Shown: positions 26,904 through 34,828 of the stretch, in pieces | Numbering within the stretch: the stretch's first letter is position 1 | Layout: each line of letters begins with the position of its first letter | Assembly (NCBI RefSeq): GCF_004151485.1 | Contig: NZ_SBFF01000011.1 | Coordinates: 70,036-134,035 of the forward strand | DNA from: Sphingosinicella sp. CPCC 101087 | GTDB lineage: Bacteria > Pseudomonadota > Alphaproteobacteria > Sphingomonadales > Sphingomonadaceae | Length of the DNA: 64,000 nucleotides | Direction of reading: 5' to 3' | The notes under the pieces: generated by a model | The model's input: only the letters and a program-made list of their open reading frames with translations | Database searches by the model: none | Told to the model about the DNA's origin: nothing | Program-made: the position numbers and the translations under genes

Positions 26904-26926
26904 CGTTCGACTTTGACCTTCGAACG
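26904..26926. promoter_or_regulatory. Inverted repeat upstream of the autotransporter
   Basis: CGTTCGA (26904-26910) and TCGAACG (26920-26926) form a perfect 7-bp inverted repeat with a 9-nt gap, 37 nt upstream of the autotransporter start. It could bind a regulator such as the neighbouring AraC or XRE protein. No supporting second site was found. Confidence 0.35.
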
Positions 26927-27078
26927 CCGCGGCGACGGGCCATGAAGTCGCCGGCCCCGTTGCGGACGTCGCCGACCCCTTCGGTCGTACGCCTCGGGCG
27001 GCCCGATAGGCCGGGGGCCGGTTGGGCGGCTATGCGATTCCGGCATGGACGCGCCGGCTGTTGCATTTGAATTGGTCG

Positions 27079-28215
27079 TCAGCCTCCACGCCGCAGCGTC
27101 TCGGACGGACGCTCACCGAAACGAAGGCGATAGGCGCCGGCAAAGCGGCCGAGTTCCCAGAATCCATACCGCATCGCCACTGAAGTCACTTGCGTCGTCG
27201 TGGGATCCGAAGACAGCAATGTCAGACGCACGAGATCCAGCCGGCGCCCACGCGCGTAGCTGACGGCGCTCTGCCCCAGGAATTGCTGGCAGGCGAGGTT
27301 CAGCGTCCGTTCGGCCACGCCCAGGGCGGCGCAGATCGCCGCCAGCGAAAGCATGTCCTCCGGTCGCTCGTGCAACAGCTGCTCGAATCGCGCGACGATC
27401 TGCCGGTGCCGCTCGGGCGCCCCCCGGTGGTGCCGCAACTCGCCTTGCGACAGGCCCAGCAGCAGCGCCTCCAGGATCGTGCCCGCCAGGGCGCGGGCCG
27501 GCTCTTCCGCCTCGATGATCCAAGGCACGTCCCTCGCGATCCGCGCCGCGTCGTTCATCAGCGCGATCAGGCGCGTCATGGCGTCTGCCGGAACCAGAAA
27601 CATCCGATCGTTTTGGGACGGGTCTGCCAGGTCGAAGCCGGCAAGGGCCGGAGCATGCGTGGCGAGCACTTCCCCAGGCACCAGAAGGATCCCGAACGCC
27701 CACGCCATTCCCGACGGCGATGTCGCGACGGTTTCGGCATAAGGTCGGAAGTGGATGATGCGGTTCCCGCCCAACGTGCGGCCGGAAACTCGTCGTACGA
27801 GGCCCGGCTCGGTTGCAAACATGAAGGTGTGGGTATCGCTCAGCTCGGCGCGCTGCGGTGCGCCTTGCGCAAATCGCCCGACGCCCAGGCTCACCTCGCC
27901 CAGCATCGCCCGTGCGAGCACGGCGTGAAAATCCGCAGCCCCGCCCCTGACTGACCGAGGTCCCGGTGCGCCCGGGTCCAAACCGCCAATGGCGCGCGCC
28001 ATGGCCTCGGGATCGGAAAAGACGCCGAAGAAGGATCGTTCGATTCCGTTCTTCAATTGTGACGGCGACGACACGACGGCCAGCCCTCCAGATTGCTCCC
28101 GCAGTGCGCGCCCTATCACGAAGACCGGCACTCGGGAGCCGCCATTCGGCGCGCCGCGCCCCTCTGCGGCGGCATCATGCCCGCAGCCGCCTTGTGCGAA
28201 TGCAGACGGCCGCAT
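27079..28215 (-). CDS. AraC-family transcriptional regulator
   Basis: This 378-residue protein has a C-terminal AraC/XylS DNA-binding domain, two helix-turn-helices in the last ~100 residues (LSLAAICAALGVAERTLNLA, then VTSVAMRYGFWELGRFAGAY, then RLRFGERPSETL). The N-terminal ~270 residues form a ligand-sensing domain with no metal motif I recognise; the first ~30 residues are low-complexity and the true start may be later. The adjacent downstream gene is the giant autotransporter, same strand, 211 nt away with an inverted repeat between, so it is the prime candidate regulator of that gene. An XRE gene lies immediately upstream. Confidence 0.85.
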   Translation of the reverse strand: MRPSAFAQGGCGHDAAAEGRGAPNGGSRVPVFVIGRALREQSGGLAVVSSPSQLKNGIERSFFGVFSDPEAMARAIGGLDPGAPGPRSVRGGAADFHAVLARAMLGEVSLGVGRFAQGAPQRAELSDTHTFMFATEPGLVRRVSGRTLGGNRIIHFRPYAETVATSPSGMAWAFGILLVPGEVLATHAPALAGFDLADPSQNDRMFLVPADAMTRLIALMNDAARIARDVPWIIEAEEPARALAGTILEALLLGLSQGELRHHRGAPERHRQIVARFEQLLHERPEDMLSLAAICAALGVAERTLNLACQQFLGQSAVSYARGRRLDLVRLTLLSSDPTTTQVTSVAMRYGFWELGRFAGAYRLRFGERPSETLRRGG

Positions 28216-28277
28216 TGTCCTATTTCAAGCGGCCGACATCGTCCGGCTCCGCACGAGCCCGCACTCGAGGGATGGGA

Positions 28278-29108
28278 CTAGCGACCGGAGAGGCGGCGGC
28301 ACATCAGGCGGGTGGCCTCGTCCGCCGGATGCATCGATTCGATGCGTAGCTCATCCGCAACGACGTCCGAGGCCCCGACAAAGGTCGTGAGGGTCGAAAA
28401 GAAGCGCAACTCGCCTTCCGGACCGCGGAAGGCCGTAGTCACCACGGGAAGCGGCGATATGCCGGGCTGACGGCGCTTCCAATTGTCGGGGACGCCGGGA
28501 AAAGCCGTCAGCTGAGCAAGCAAGCTTCGCGCCCGGGCATCCGTAGGGGAGCGGCGGATCTCGTGGTGAAGGTGACGCAAGAGCTCGCCGGCAGCTTCCT
28601 CCCAATTGGCGATCACCGGACGCATGTCGTCCGGGTCGAAGATCTGGTGCAGGATATTGCCATTCTTCGGTCCGCCGGGACGCAAGGCATCAAGCAAGCG
28701 GATCATGCCGGCATTGGCCTGGACCAGATCCCAATATCGATTGAACGCGAAGGCCGGATAAGGCTCGTGCTGCTCCAATATGGCCGAGATGGCGACGCGG
28801 ACCAGTTCCATCTGCGGCGCATCGAGCGGCGATGCAGAGAAGATCGGCGCGTAGCCGGCCGCCACGAGCAGCTCGTTCCGCTCCCTGAGCGGCAAATCGA
28901 GCGCATCGGCGAGTGCGACGACCAGCTCGCGGCCAGGCTGCGAGCGCCCGGTTTCGACGTAGCTCAGGTGGCGCAGCGACGTGTCGGCCTCGAGGGCAAG
29001 CTCCATCTGGCTCATGCCCCGGCTCGCACGCCACTCGCGCAGGAGGGCACCGAACGGAGTCCACCTGCTCGGGCGCTTCTTCTCCGATCTCGTGTCGATC
29101 TGCATCAT
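28278..29108 (-). CDS. XRE-family regulator with MmyB-like ligand-binding domain
   Basis: This 276-residue protein has a helix-turn-helix at ~18-75 (FGALLREWRASRGMSQMELA, then TSLRHLSYVETGRSQPGREL) and an MmyB-type C-terminal domain (EQHEPYPAFAFNRYWDLVQA, later TFPGVPDNWKRR-like text and PEGELRFFSTLTTFV). It parallels the XRE gene at 16859. It is divergent from a Tat-exported hydrolase at 29238, so it probably controls that gene. Downstream, only 62 nt separate it from the AraC gene. The start has no strong ribosome-binding site. Confidence 0.87.
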   Translation of the reverse strand: MMQIDTRSEKKRPSRWTPFGALLREWRASRGMSQMELALEADTSLRHLSYVETGRSQPGRELVVALADALDLPLRERNELLVAAGYAPIFSASPLDAPQMELVRVAISAILEQHEPYPAFAFNRYWDLVQANAGMIRLLDALRPGGPKNGNILHQIFDPDDMRPVIANWEEAAGELLRHLHHEIRRSPTDARARSLLAQLTAFPGVPDNWKRRQPGISPLPVVTTAFRGPEGELRFFSTLTTFVGASDVVADELRIESMHPADEATRLMCRRLSGR

Positions 29109-29237
29109 CGCTGTCGCTCATCCGTCCCGTCCCCGCCTCGATCTTCTTAGCCTGCCGGGGGACGTCTCGATATGACCCGCGGGGTCATAGCCGCACGCCC
29201 TTCCGGGCCCGATCCTGAGGCGCTGAAGGAGATGACG

Positions 29238-30215
29238 ATGATCAGACGTACATTTCTTACATCGGCGGCATTCGGGCTGGCTGCGGTCGGGCTGCCGGGA
29301 CGAGCGACGGCATCGGTGCCGCAGCCGCCGCGGACGGCCCCGGTCGACGAAGCGCTCGATGCGTGCCGGTTCCATCTCGCGCGCCGCACGATCGATATGC
29401 GCTTCGGCGCCGTCAGCTATATCGACCGGGGCACCGGACCGGCGGCACTCTTCATCCACGGCTTCCCCTTGAACGGATTCCAGTGGCGAGGCGCGATCGA
29501 CCGCCTGTCCGACGTCCGTCGCTGCATCGTCCCGGACCTGCTGGGCATGGGGTTCACCGATCCTGCGCCCGACCAGTCTCTCAGTCCGGAAGCGCAGGTC
29601 GAGATGCTGCTGGAACTGATGGACCGCCTCGGCGTCGAAAGCGCGGACGTCGTCGGCAACGACAGCGGCGGCGCCGTTGCTCAGTTGCTGGCGGCGCGGG
29701 CGCCGGCGCGCGTCCGCAGCCTCCTGCTGACCAACTGCGACTCCGAGATCGACAATCCTCCACCGGCTCTGATGACCGTCATCGAGCTTGCACGGACCGG
29801 CCGTTATCCGGATGCATGGCTGGTGCCCTGGTTCCACGACAGGGACCTGGCCCGGCGCGCGGAGCTCAGCGACGGATACAGCCGCGCGGGCTATCCGAGC
29901 GATGCCGCACTGGAGGTGTATCTCGGCCCGCTGATCGCAACACCGCGGCGCAAGGCGCTCACCAACGCCTTCACCCTCGCGCTCGAGCCCAATGTCCTGC
30001 GCGCCGAGCACGACCGGCTGAAACGATATCCGGGACCCGTTCGGATCCTCTGGGGCGGCGCCGACGGCCTGTTCTCGCGCCAGAGCCCCGGCGTCCTCGA
30101 CCGGCTCTTCCCGAACTCGAAAGGCGTGCGGGTCGTGGAGGGCGCGCGCTTCTTCTTCCCGGAAGAATATCCCGACCTGCTCGCCGCCGAAGCTCGACGG
30201 CTCTGGCGCATCTGA
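29238..30215 (+). CDS. Tat-exported alpha/beta hydrolase, Asp-nucleophile type, His missing
   Basis: This protein is 325 residues from the ATG at 29238, with AAGGAG 6 nt upstream; the frame from 29172 is longer but lacks a ribosome-binding site. The signal MIRRTFLTSAAFGLAAVGLP is twin-arginine-like. Landmarks are FIHGFPLNGFQWRG, the nucleophile elbow GNDSGG with Asp as in haloalkane dehalogenases or epoxide hydrolases, and an acid in WGGADGLF. Where the catalytic His normally sits (GHFxxEE), the sequence is EGARFFFPEEYP, so Arg304 (CGC, 30147-30149) replaces His. It may be catalytically altered or inactive. It faces the XRE regulator divergently. Confidence 0.8.
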   Translation: MIRRTFLTSAAFGLAAVGLPGRATASVPQPPRTAPVDEALDACRFHLARRTIDMRFGAVSYIDRGTGPAALFIHGFPLNGFQWRGAIDRLSDVRRCIVPDLLGMGFTDPAPDQSLSPEAQVEMLLELMDRLGVESADVVGNDSGGAVAQLLAARAPARVRSLLLTNCDSEIDNPPPALMTVIELARTGRYPDAWLVPWFHDRDLARRAELSDGYSRAGYPSDAALEVYLGPLIATPRRKALTNAFTLALEPNVLRAEHDRLKRYPGPVRILWGGADGLFSRQSPGVLDRLFPNSKGVRVVEGARFFFPEEYPDLLAAEARRLWRI

Positions 30216-30219
30216 GGAC

Positions 30220-31134
30220 ATGTCGACCGACCTCGAACGCTATCGCGCTCCGGTGCCCAGAAGGAGATCGTCTGCAACATTGAGTTGGGCAAGTCGTTCT
30301 CCCCGCATGCGCATCCGCTATCTGTCATGTGGAACGGATTGTCCTTTCGGGGGTCCGGTCTTCGACGGCTTCAGCAAGAGCGTCTTCGGAATCATACCCT
30401 GTGCCGCCCAGCTCATCGAGACGAACGAGGGCCTGGTGCTTGTGGACACCGGCTATGGATTGGAGGACGTGCGCCATCCGCATCCGCGGCTGAGCAGGTT
30501 CTTCCACACATTGCTGAACATCCGATTCCGGATCGAGGACACGGCTCGGCATCAGGTCGAAGCCATGGGCTATTCCCCTCGCGATGTTCGACACATCGTC
30601 CTCACCCATCTGGACTTCGACCATGCCGGCGGGATCGAGGACTTTCCCGAGGCCCGGGTGCATGTGATGGAGGCCGAGCGGCGGGCGGCCGAGAAGAAGC
30701 GCCGCGGCTTCATCGCTAGACGCCGCTATCGCCCGGCACAGTGGGATGACGTCCGCGATTGGCGGACCTATGCAGGCGGCGGAGACCGCTGGTTCGGCCT
30801 CGACAGCGTGCGCTCGCTTGACGGTCTCCCGCCCGAGATCCTGATGATCCCCTTGCCGGGACACACCGAAGGCCATGCTGGGGTGGCGGTTCAGTCGGCG
30901 CAGGGCTGGGTCCTCAATGCGGGCGATGCCTATTTCTACCGCCGTGAGCTCGACGCCGATCGGCGGCGGTGCACACCGGGACTGCGACTTTACCAGACGA
31001 TGATGGACACGCATCGCCGACGCCGTTTCGATAATCAGCGGCGGCTGCGGGAGCTGAAGCACGATAAGGGGTCAGCGGTGACGATCTTCTGCTCGCATGA
31101 CCAGAAGGAGCTGGAGGCCATGCAGGCGCGCTGA
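30220..31134 (+). CDS. MBL-fold metallo-hydrolase
   Basis: Up to 304 residues; the start is uncertain because the first ~29 residues before MRIRYLSCGT (ATG at 30307) may be untranslated. The metal motif is THLDFDHAGG, a HxDxDH variant of the HxHxDH seen in AHL lactonases, with later GHTEGHAG and AGDAYFYRRE supplying His and Asp. The layout (NTNEGLVLVDTGYG-like strand, then the metal loop) fits the lactonase/arylsulfatase-like branch. It acts as a metal-dependent hydrolase. It sits 4 nt after the alpha/beta hydrolase stop, so the two are probably co-transcribed. Confidence 0.8.
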   Translation: MSTDLERYRAPVPRRRSSATLSWASRSPRMRIRYLSCGTDCPFGGPVFDGFSKSVFGIIPCAAQLIETNEGLVLVDTGYGLEDVRHPHPRLSRFFHTLLNIRFRIEDTARHQVEAMGYSPRDVRHIVLTHLDFDHAGGIEDFPEARVHVMEAERRAAEKKRRGFIARRRYRPAQWDDVRDWRTYAGGGDRWFGLDSVRSLDGLPPEILMIPLPGHTEGHAGVAVQSAQGWVLNAGDAYFYRRELDADRRRCTPGLRLYQTMMDTHRRRRFDNQRRLRELKHDKGSAVTIFCSHDQKELEAMQAR

Positions 31135-31205
31135 AGCCGCCGCCCCCTTGCCCCGGCGACACCGATGATCGGCTCGCGACGCGCCGGCCGCCGCTTTGAA
31201 CCGAG

Positions 31206-31358
31206 ATGAAAGGCATCATTATGGATGATCGTCCCGACCCACCCCTTCCCGAACAGAAGGCCACGCGCTTCCCGAAGATCGCCATAGGCGCGGTCATCAT
31301 TATCGGGCTGGTCCTGCTGGTGCTCGCCTTCCTCTATCCTTGGCCCGCGCGCACATAG
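31206..31358 (+). CDS. Small single-span membrane protein
   Basis: This 50-residue protein has a Pro/Glu-rich cytosolic N-terminus (DDRPDPPLPEQKATRFPK) and a single strong TM segment (IAIGAVIIIGLVLLVLAFLY) ending in a short tail. It fits between the MBL gene and a DUF4383 gene. It has coding-like codon use but only a weak ribosome-binding site. Small membrane peptides of this size are often regulatory; function unknown. Confidence 0.5.
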   Translation: MKGIIMDDRPDPPLPEQKATRFPKIAIGAVIIIGLVLLVLAFLYPWPART

Positions 31359-31588
31359 GCGCGGACGAATCCACGGACGACGGCTATAACCTTGTTCTGT
31401 CTTTGCAGGGGTGGAGCCACTCACGGATAAGCGTCGGCCGCCCGTCTCCGGTCAAGGGCGGCGCCTGCGCCTGATATGGTCACCCGCGGGACGTATTCGC
31501 CGCGCAGCGACGCAGCTATCCGGCGTCCGGAGGCCGCCCTTATCGCCAGTCAAGAAATGCGCCCCGCCCCATCCTCAAAGTTGGGAAA

Positions 31589-32005
31589 TCACGCGCGAAC
31601 GTCTGCCCCTCGATGGATCCACCCGAAGTAACCCGCCACTACGGCCAAGACCACGTGCAGCCAGACATCATGGCCGAAGAGCGGCGCTAGGCCGAACAGG
31701 GTGTTCAGGCCGGGAACGAGCCCCATGACGGTAAGGACGGCATAGCTGACCGTCACCGCCTTCCCATAGAAGCGCGAAGCGTGGACGCTTCGATAGGCGA
31801 TGACGCCCCAAATTCCGAACGCGATATGCACCAGATTGTGAAGGACGTTCACCGGAAAGAGTCCGAGCAACCGGCCGTACATTGCGTCCACGGCTAGATC
31901 CGGATGATCCGGATGAGGCGCGTGCAGGAGGCCGGGCACGAATCCCGCCGCGCCCACAGCAAGAAATACTATTCCGAATATGAGGGCGAATGTTCTCACG
32001 CTCAT
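31589..32005 (-). CDS. DUF4383-family membrane protein
   Basis: This 138-residue inner-membrane protein has four TM segments: an N-terminal one (FALIFGIVFLAVGAAGFVPG), then NLVHIAFGIWGVIAY, VSYAVLTVMGLVPGLNTLFG and HVVLAVVAGYFGWI. The first helix and the HxxxHIAFGxWG signature match DUF4383, a family often near stress genes, with no known activity. The start has GGGAGG upstream. It is convergent with the small-membrane gene at 31206. Confidence 0.8.
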   Translation of the reverse strand: MSVRTFALIFGIVFLAVGAAGFVPGLLHAPHPDHPDLAVDAMYGRLLGLFPVNVLHNLVHIAFGIWGVIAYRSVHASRFYGKAVTVSYAVLTVMGLVPGLNTLFGLAPLFGHDVWLHVVLAVVAGYFGWIHRGADVRA

Positions 32006-32147
32006 CTCTTTTCCTCCCGTTCGATTCTTCTGGTGAACCTTGCGCGACGGAAATCGATCCCCGAATTGTGATTAACCGAGGTAATTGTCAGCATCATTTC
32101 TGCTGCTTTACACGGAGTCCTTTGCATGCGCAGGGAGACGAGTCTTC

Positions 32148-32330
32148 GTGAGCAGGAAAGATGAGGCCGAATATCATTCCGAACGCGCCATGGAGGAGCT
32201 CGATCGAGGCCTCACGGCTTCGGGGATGTCCGCGGCGCGATCGCATCTGAAGCTCTCTTCTCTGCACCTGGAGCGCGCGCGCGAACTCTCGGGGACTTCG
32301 ACGAGTCGAAAACCGCCCTTCACGCTATAG
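32148..32330 (+). CDS. Small acidic helical protein, sphingomonad-type
   Basis: This protein is 60 residues from GTG 32148, which has GGGAG upstream; the TTG at 32085 opens a longer frame that looks non-coding. It is rich in Glu, Arg and Leu (DEAEYHSERAMEELDRGLTA, then SHLKLSSLHLERARELS), likely two helices. Similar short proteins occur widely in sphingomonad genomes; no activity is known. It stands alone, convergent with the SLC13 gene. Confidence 0.5.
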   Translation: MSRKDEAEYHSERAMEELDRGLTASGMSAARSHLKLSSLHLERARELSGTSTSRKPPFTL

Positions 32331-32341
32331 CCATGCCGCCG

Positions 32342-32364
32342 GAGGCTCGCCCGAAGGTGGGCCT
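32342..32364. terminator. Bulged hairpin between convergent genes
   Basis: GAGGC, a TCG bulge and CCC, then loop GAAGGT and GGGCCTC can pair. It lies between the converging 32148 and SLC13 genes and could end transcription from either side. There is no T-run. Confidence 0.25.
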
Positions 32365-32377
32365 CACGGATCGGATT

Positions 32378-34150
32378 TCACCGTAGCGGCCAAACCGCCA
32401 GGATGAGCGGCACTCCAGTCAGCACCACCAGCAGCGACAGCGGCGCACCGAGCCGGGCGTAATCGGAGAAGCGATAACCCCCGGGGCCCATCACGAGCGT
32501 ATTGCATTGATGGCCGATCGGCGTGAGGAAGTCGCAGCCGGCGCCGACGGCAACCGCCATCAGGAACGGCTCGGGACGATAACCCAGCTGCGTCGCGAAC
32601 ACCGATGCGACCGGCGCCATCACCAGCACGGTGGCCGCATTGTTGAGGAAAGGGGTCACTCCCATAGCGACCACCATGATCAGCCCGACGGCCGCCCAGG
32701 CGGGCAAGGTCGCTGCAGTGGTCGACAGCCAGGCGGCAAGGACGTCGGTTCCGCCAGTGGTGCGGATGGAGTCGCTCACCGGAATCAAGGCGGCGATCAT
32801 GATCAGGATCGGCCAATCGATCTGCCGATAGACGTCGCGGGCCGGAAGGCCGCCGGTCAGAACGACCAGTGCGGCGGCGGCGAAGAAGGCCATGGCGACA
32901 GTGAGGACACCGGCGGCAGTGAGCGCCATCGCCGCCCCCAGAATGATGAGCGGCAGCCATCCGCGCCCATGCTCCCCGAGCCGCACGCTGCGCTCGGCGA
33001 GCGGCATACAGCCGAGGTCCCGCAGCCGCTCCGGTAGCTGCTGCAGCGGTCCCTGCAGGACGATGACGTCGCCAGGCGCAAGGACGATATCGCGGAGCCG
33101 TTCGGTGATCCGCTCGCCCTGACGCGAGACGGCGATGAGATTGACTCCGTAGCGGGCGTGCAGAGCCATCCGCCCCGCGGCCTCCCCGACCAACATCGAG
33201 TTGAGGCCGACTACGGCCTCGATGACGCCGGTCTCGCCGGTGCCGCTGCTCGCTTCGCGATCCTCTCCCTCGAGCTTGAGGCCGCCGGCGGCGATCACCC
33301 GCTCGAGGGCCTCGGGATCCCCGCGCAGGGCCAGGACGTCGCCGGCGGCGATCACCGCGTCGGGAAGAGGCATGGTCGAGCTGCGGTCGCCGCGGTGCAG
33401 TCGGGTAACCTCGACCTTGTCACCGACATTGGCGAGGAATTCGGCGAGCGTCTGCCCTTCCGCCGGCGAATTGGCCGGCACCTCCGCCTCGGTCGCGTAA
33501 TCGGTGATGTCGACGGCCTCCCCGAGGGTCGGCGCGGCTCGTCGCCCGGCCGGAAGCAGCCGGTAGCCGAAGCGCAGGAAGAGGAGGCCGACCACCGAAA
33601 GTCCGAGACCGACCGGCGCGAAATCGAACATGCGGAACGGCTCGCCGGTCATGTCCGCGCGGACTCGCGACACGATGATGTTCGGGGAGGTGCCGATCAG
33701 GGTGATCAGTCCGCCAAGCAGCGAGCCGAACGCCATCGGCATGAGCAAGCAGGATGGCGACGTGCCCGAACGCTTCGCCATCTGGAAAGCGGACGGCATC
33801 AGCATGGCGAGTGCGCCGATATTCTTCACGAAGGCTGAAAGGTAGGTGGTCGCACCGACCAGTATGAGCAGCTGCGAGCCGACCTGATCGAAACGCCGGG
33901 TAACGCGCCCGATCAGCGCCTCGACGACACCGCTGCGCGCTACCGCGGCGCTGATCACGAGAGCCGATCCGATGATGATGACGATGTCGTCGGAAAAGCC
34001 GGCAAATGCCTCGTCCGCGGGCACCAGACCCAGACCCACCATCGCGAGCAGGGCGAGCACGGCGACAAGATCGTAGCGGATACGCCCCCAGATGAAGAAC
34101 AACATCATCAGGCCGAGCACGGCGAAGGCGAGAATCTGTTGCGTTGTCAT
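32378..34150 (-). CDS. SLC13-family permease with two RCK_C (TrkA_C) domains
   Basis: This protein is 590 residues from the ATG at 34150 (MTTQQILAFAV); longer in-frame starts to 34291 precede the conserved region without ribosome-binding sites. About 11 TM segments flank two cytosolic TrkA_C-like domains near the middle (VEVTRLHRGDRSSTMPLPDA, VLALRGDPEALERV; then GERITERLRDIVLAPGDVIV). The transport motifs are ITLIGTSPNIIVS and TPFLNNAATVLVMAP. This family includes sulfate and dicarboxylate permeases of the CitT/DASS/SLC13 type. The substrate is not determinable. It runs opposite to the small-gene neighbours. Confidence 0.8.
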   Translation of the reverse strand: MTTQQILAFAVLGLMMLFFIWGRIRYDLVAVLALLAMVGLGLVPADEAFAGFSDDIVIIIGSALVISAAVARSGVVEALIGRVTRRFDQVGSQLLILVGATTYLSAFVKNIGALAMLMPSAFQMAKRSGTSPSCLLMPMAFGSLLGGLITLIGTSPNIIVSRVRADMTGEPFRMFDFAPVGLGLSVVGLLFLRFGYRLLPAGRRAAPTLGEAVDITDYATEAEVPANSPAEGQTLAEFLANVGDKVEVTRLHRGDRSSTMPLPDAVIAAGDVLALRGDPEALERVIAAGGLKLEGEDREASSGTGETGVIEAVVGLNSMLVGEAAGRMALHARYGVNLIAVSRQGERITERLRDIVLAPGDVIVLQGPLQQLPERLRDLGCMPLAERSVRLGEHGRGWLPLIILGAAMALTAAGVLTVAMAFFAAAALVVLTGGLPARDVYRQIDWPILIMIAALIPVSDSIRTTGGTDVLAAWLSTTAATLPAWAAVGLIMVVAMGVTPFLNNAATVLVMAPVASVFATQLGYRPEPFLMAVAVGAGCDFLTPIGHQCNTLVMGPGGYRFSDYARLGAPLSLLVVLTGVPLILAVWPLR

Positions 34151-34459
34151 GGTGATACCGGCTGGAGGAGCGGGCACAACGCCGGTACGATCGGTTCGAT
34201 CCATCGCTGCGCCGAGGATTGTCGAACAGCGAGATGAATGCCTCGATCCCCTCGCCTCGGCCAGCGATGCGACCGGCGTGCCGAGCTGCATGTCGATAGC
34301 ACGTCCGGCGCCGCCGGCTGGTCGATCATCAACGCGCTCGTGCTCCGCGTCGAGACGAGGATCAGGGGCGAGCTATCGCCGCGAATGCGGATTGGTCGAT
34401 ACGATCCACCCGATCATGTGACCCACGCGAATCCGACCTGCTCCCGGCACGCCCATCGC
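34151..34459. other. Intergenic stretch without recognisable gene
   Basis: These 309 bp lie between the SLC13 start and the end of the response-regulator gene. If the SLC13 start is further out (34204 or 34291), part of it is coding. I see no hairpin with a T-run and no clear palindrome. Confidence 0.4.
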
Positions 34460-34828
34460 TCATGACCGGGCACTAAGGACATCCGTGATCGCGCGCCGTA
34501 GATCGGCGAGCGCAAACGGCTTGGCGAGGACCCGCCGATCCTGGAGATCTTCCGGTAGGCCGCCGCGACCATAGCCGGTGCTGAAAATGAAGGGGATGTC
34601 GCGTTTCATCAGCGTTCGGGCAAGGTCGAAGGACGGTTCGCCGGCGACGTTCACGTCGAGCACGGCGAAGTCCAGTTGCCCGGCCTCCACCGCCTCACGA
34701 GCCCGCGAGAGGCGCGCGGCGGAAGCCGCCACATGGCATCCCAGTTCCTCCAGCATGTCCTCGAGCAAGAGCGCCACACCACCTTCATCCTCGACGAGGA
34801 GCACCCGTACGCCCGCAAATTCAGCCAC
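34460..34828 (-). CDS. Single-domain response regulator receiver
   Basis: This 122-residue protein starts at GTG 34828, overlapping the kinase stop, indicating translational coupling. It has a receiver fold only: acidic pocket VLLVEDEGG, phospho-Asp in DFAVLDVNVAG, Thr/Ser in FIFSTGYG and Lys in VLAKPFALAD. With no output domain it probably relays or titrates phosphate for the preceding HWE kinase. Such kinase-receiver pairs are common in alphaproteobacteria, often in stress or light responses. Confidence 0.85.
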   Translation of the reverse strand: MAEFAGVRVLLVEDEGGVALLLEDMLEELGCHVAASAARLSRAREAVEAGQLDFAVLDVNVAGEPSFDLARTLMKRDIPFIFSTGYGRGGLPEDLQDRRVLAKPFALADLRRAITDVLSARS

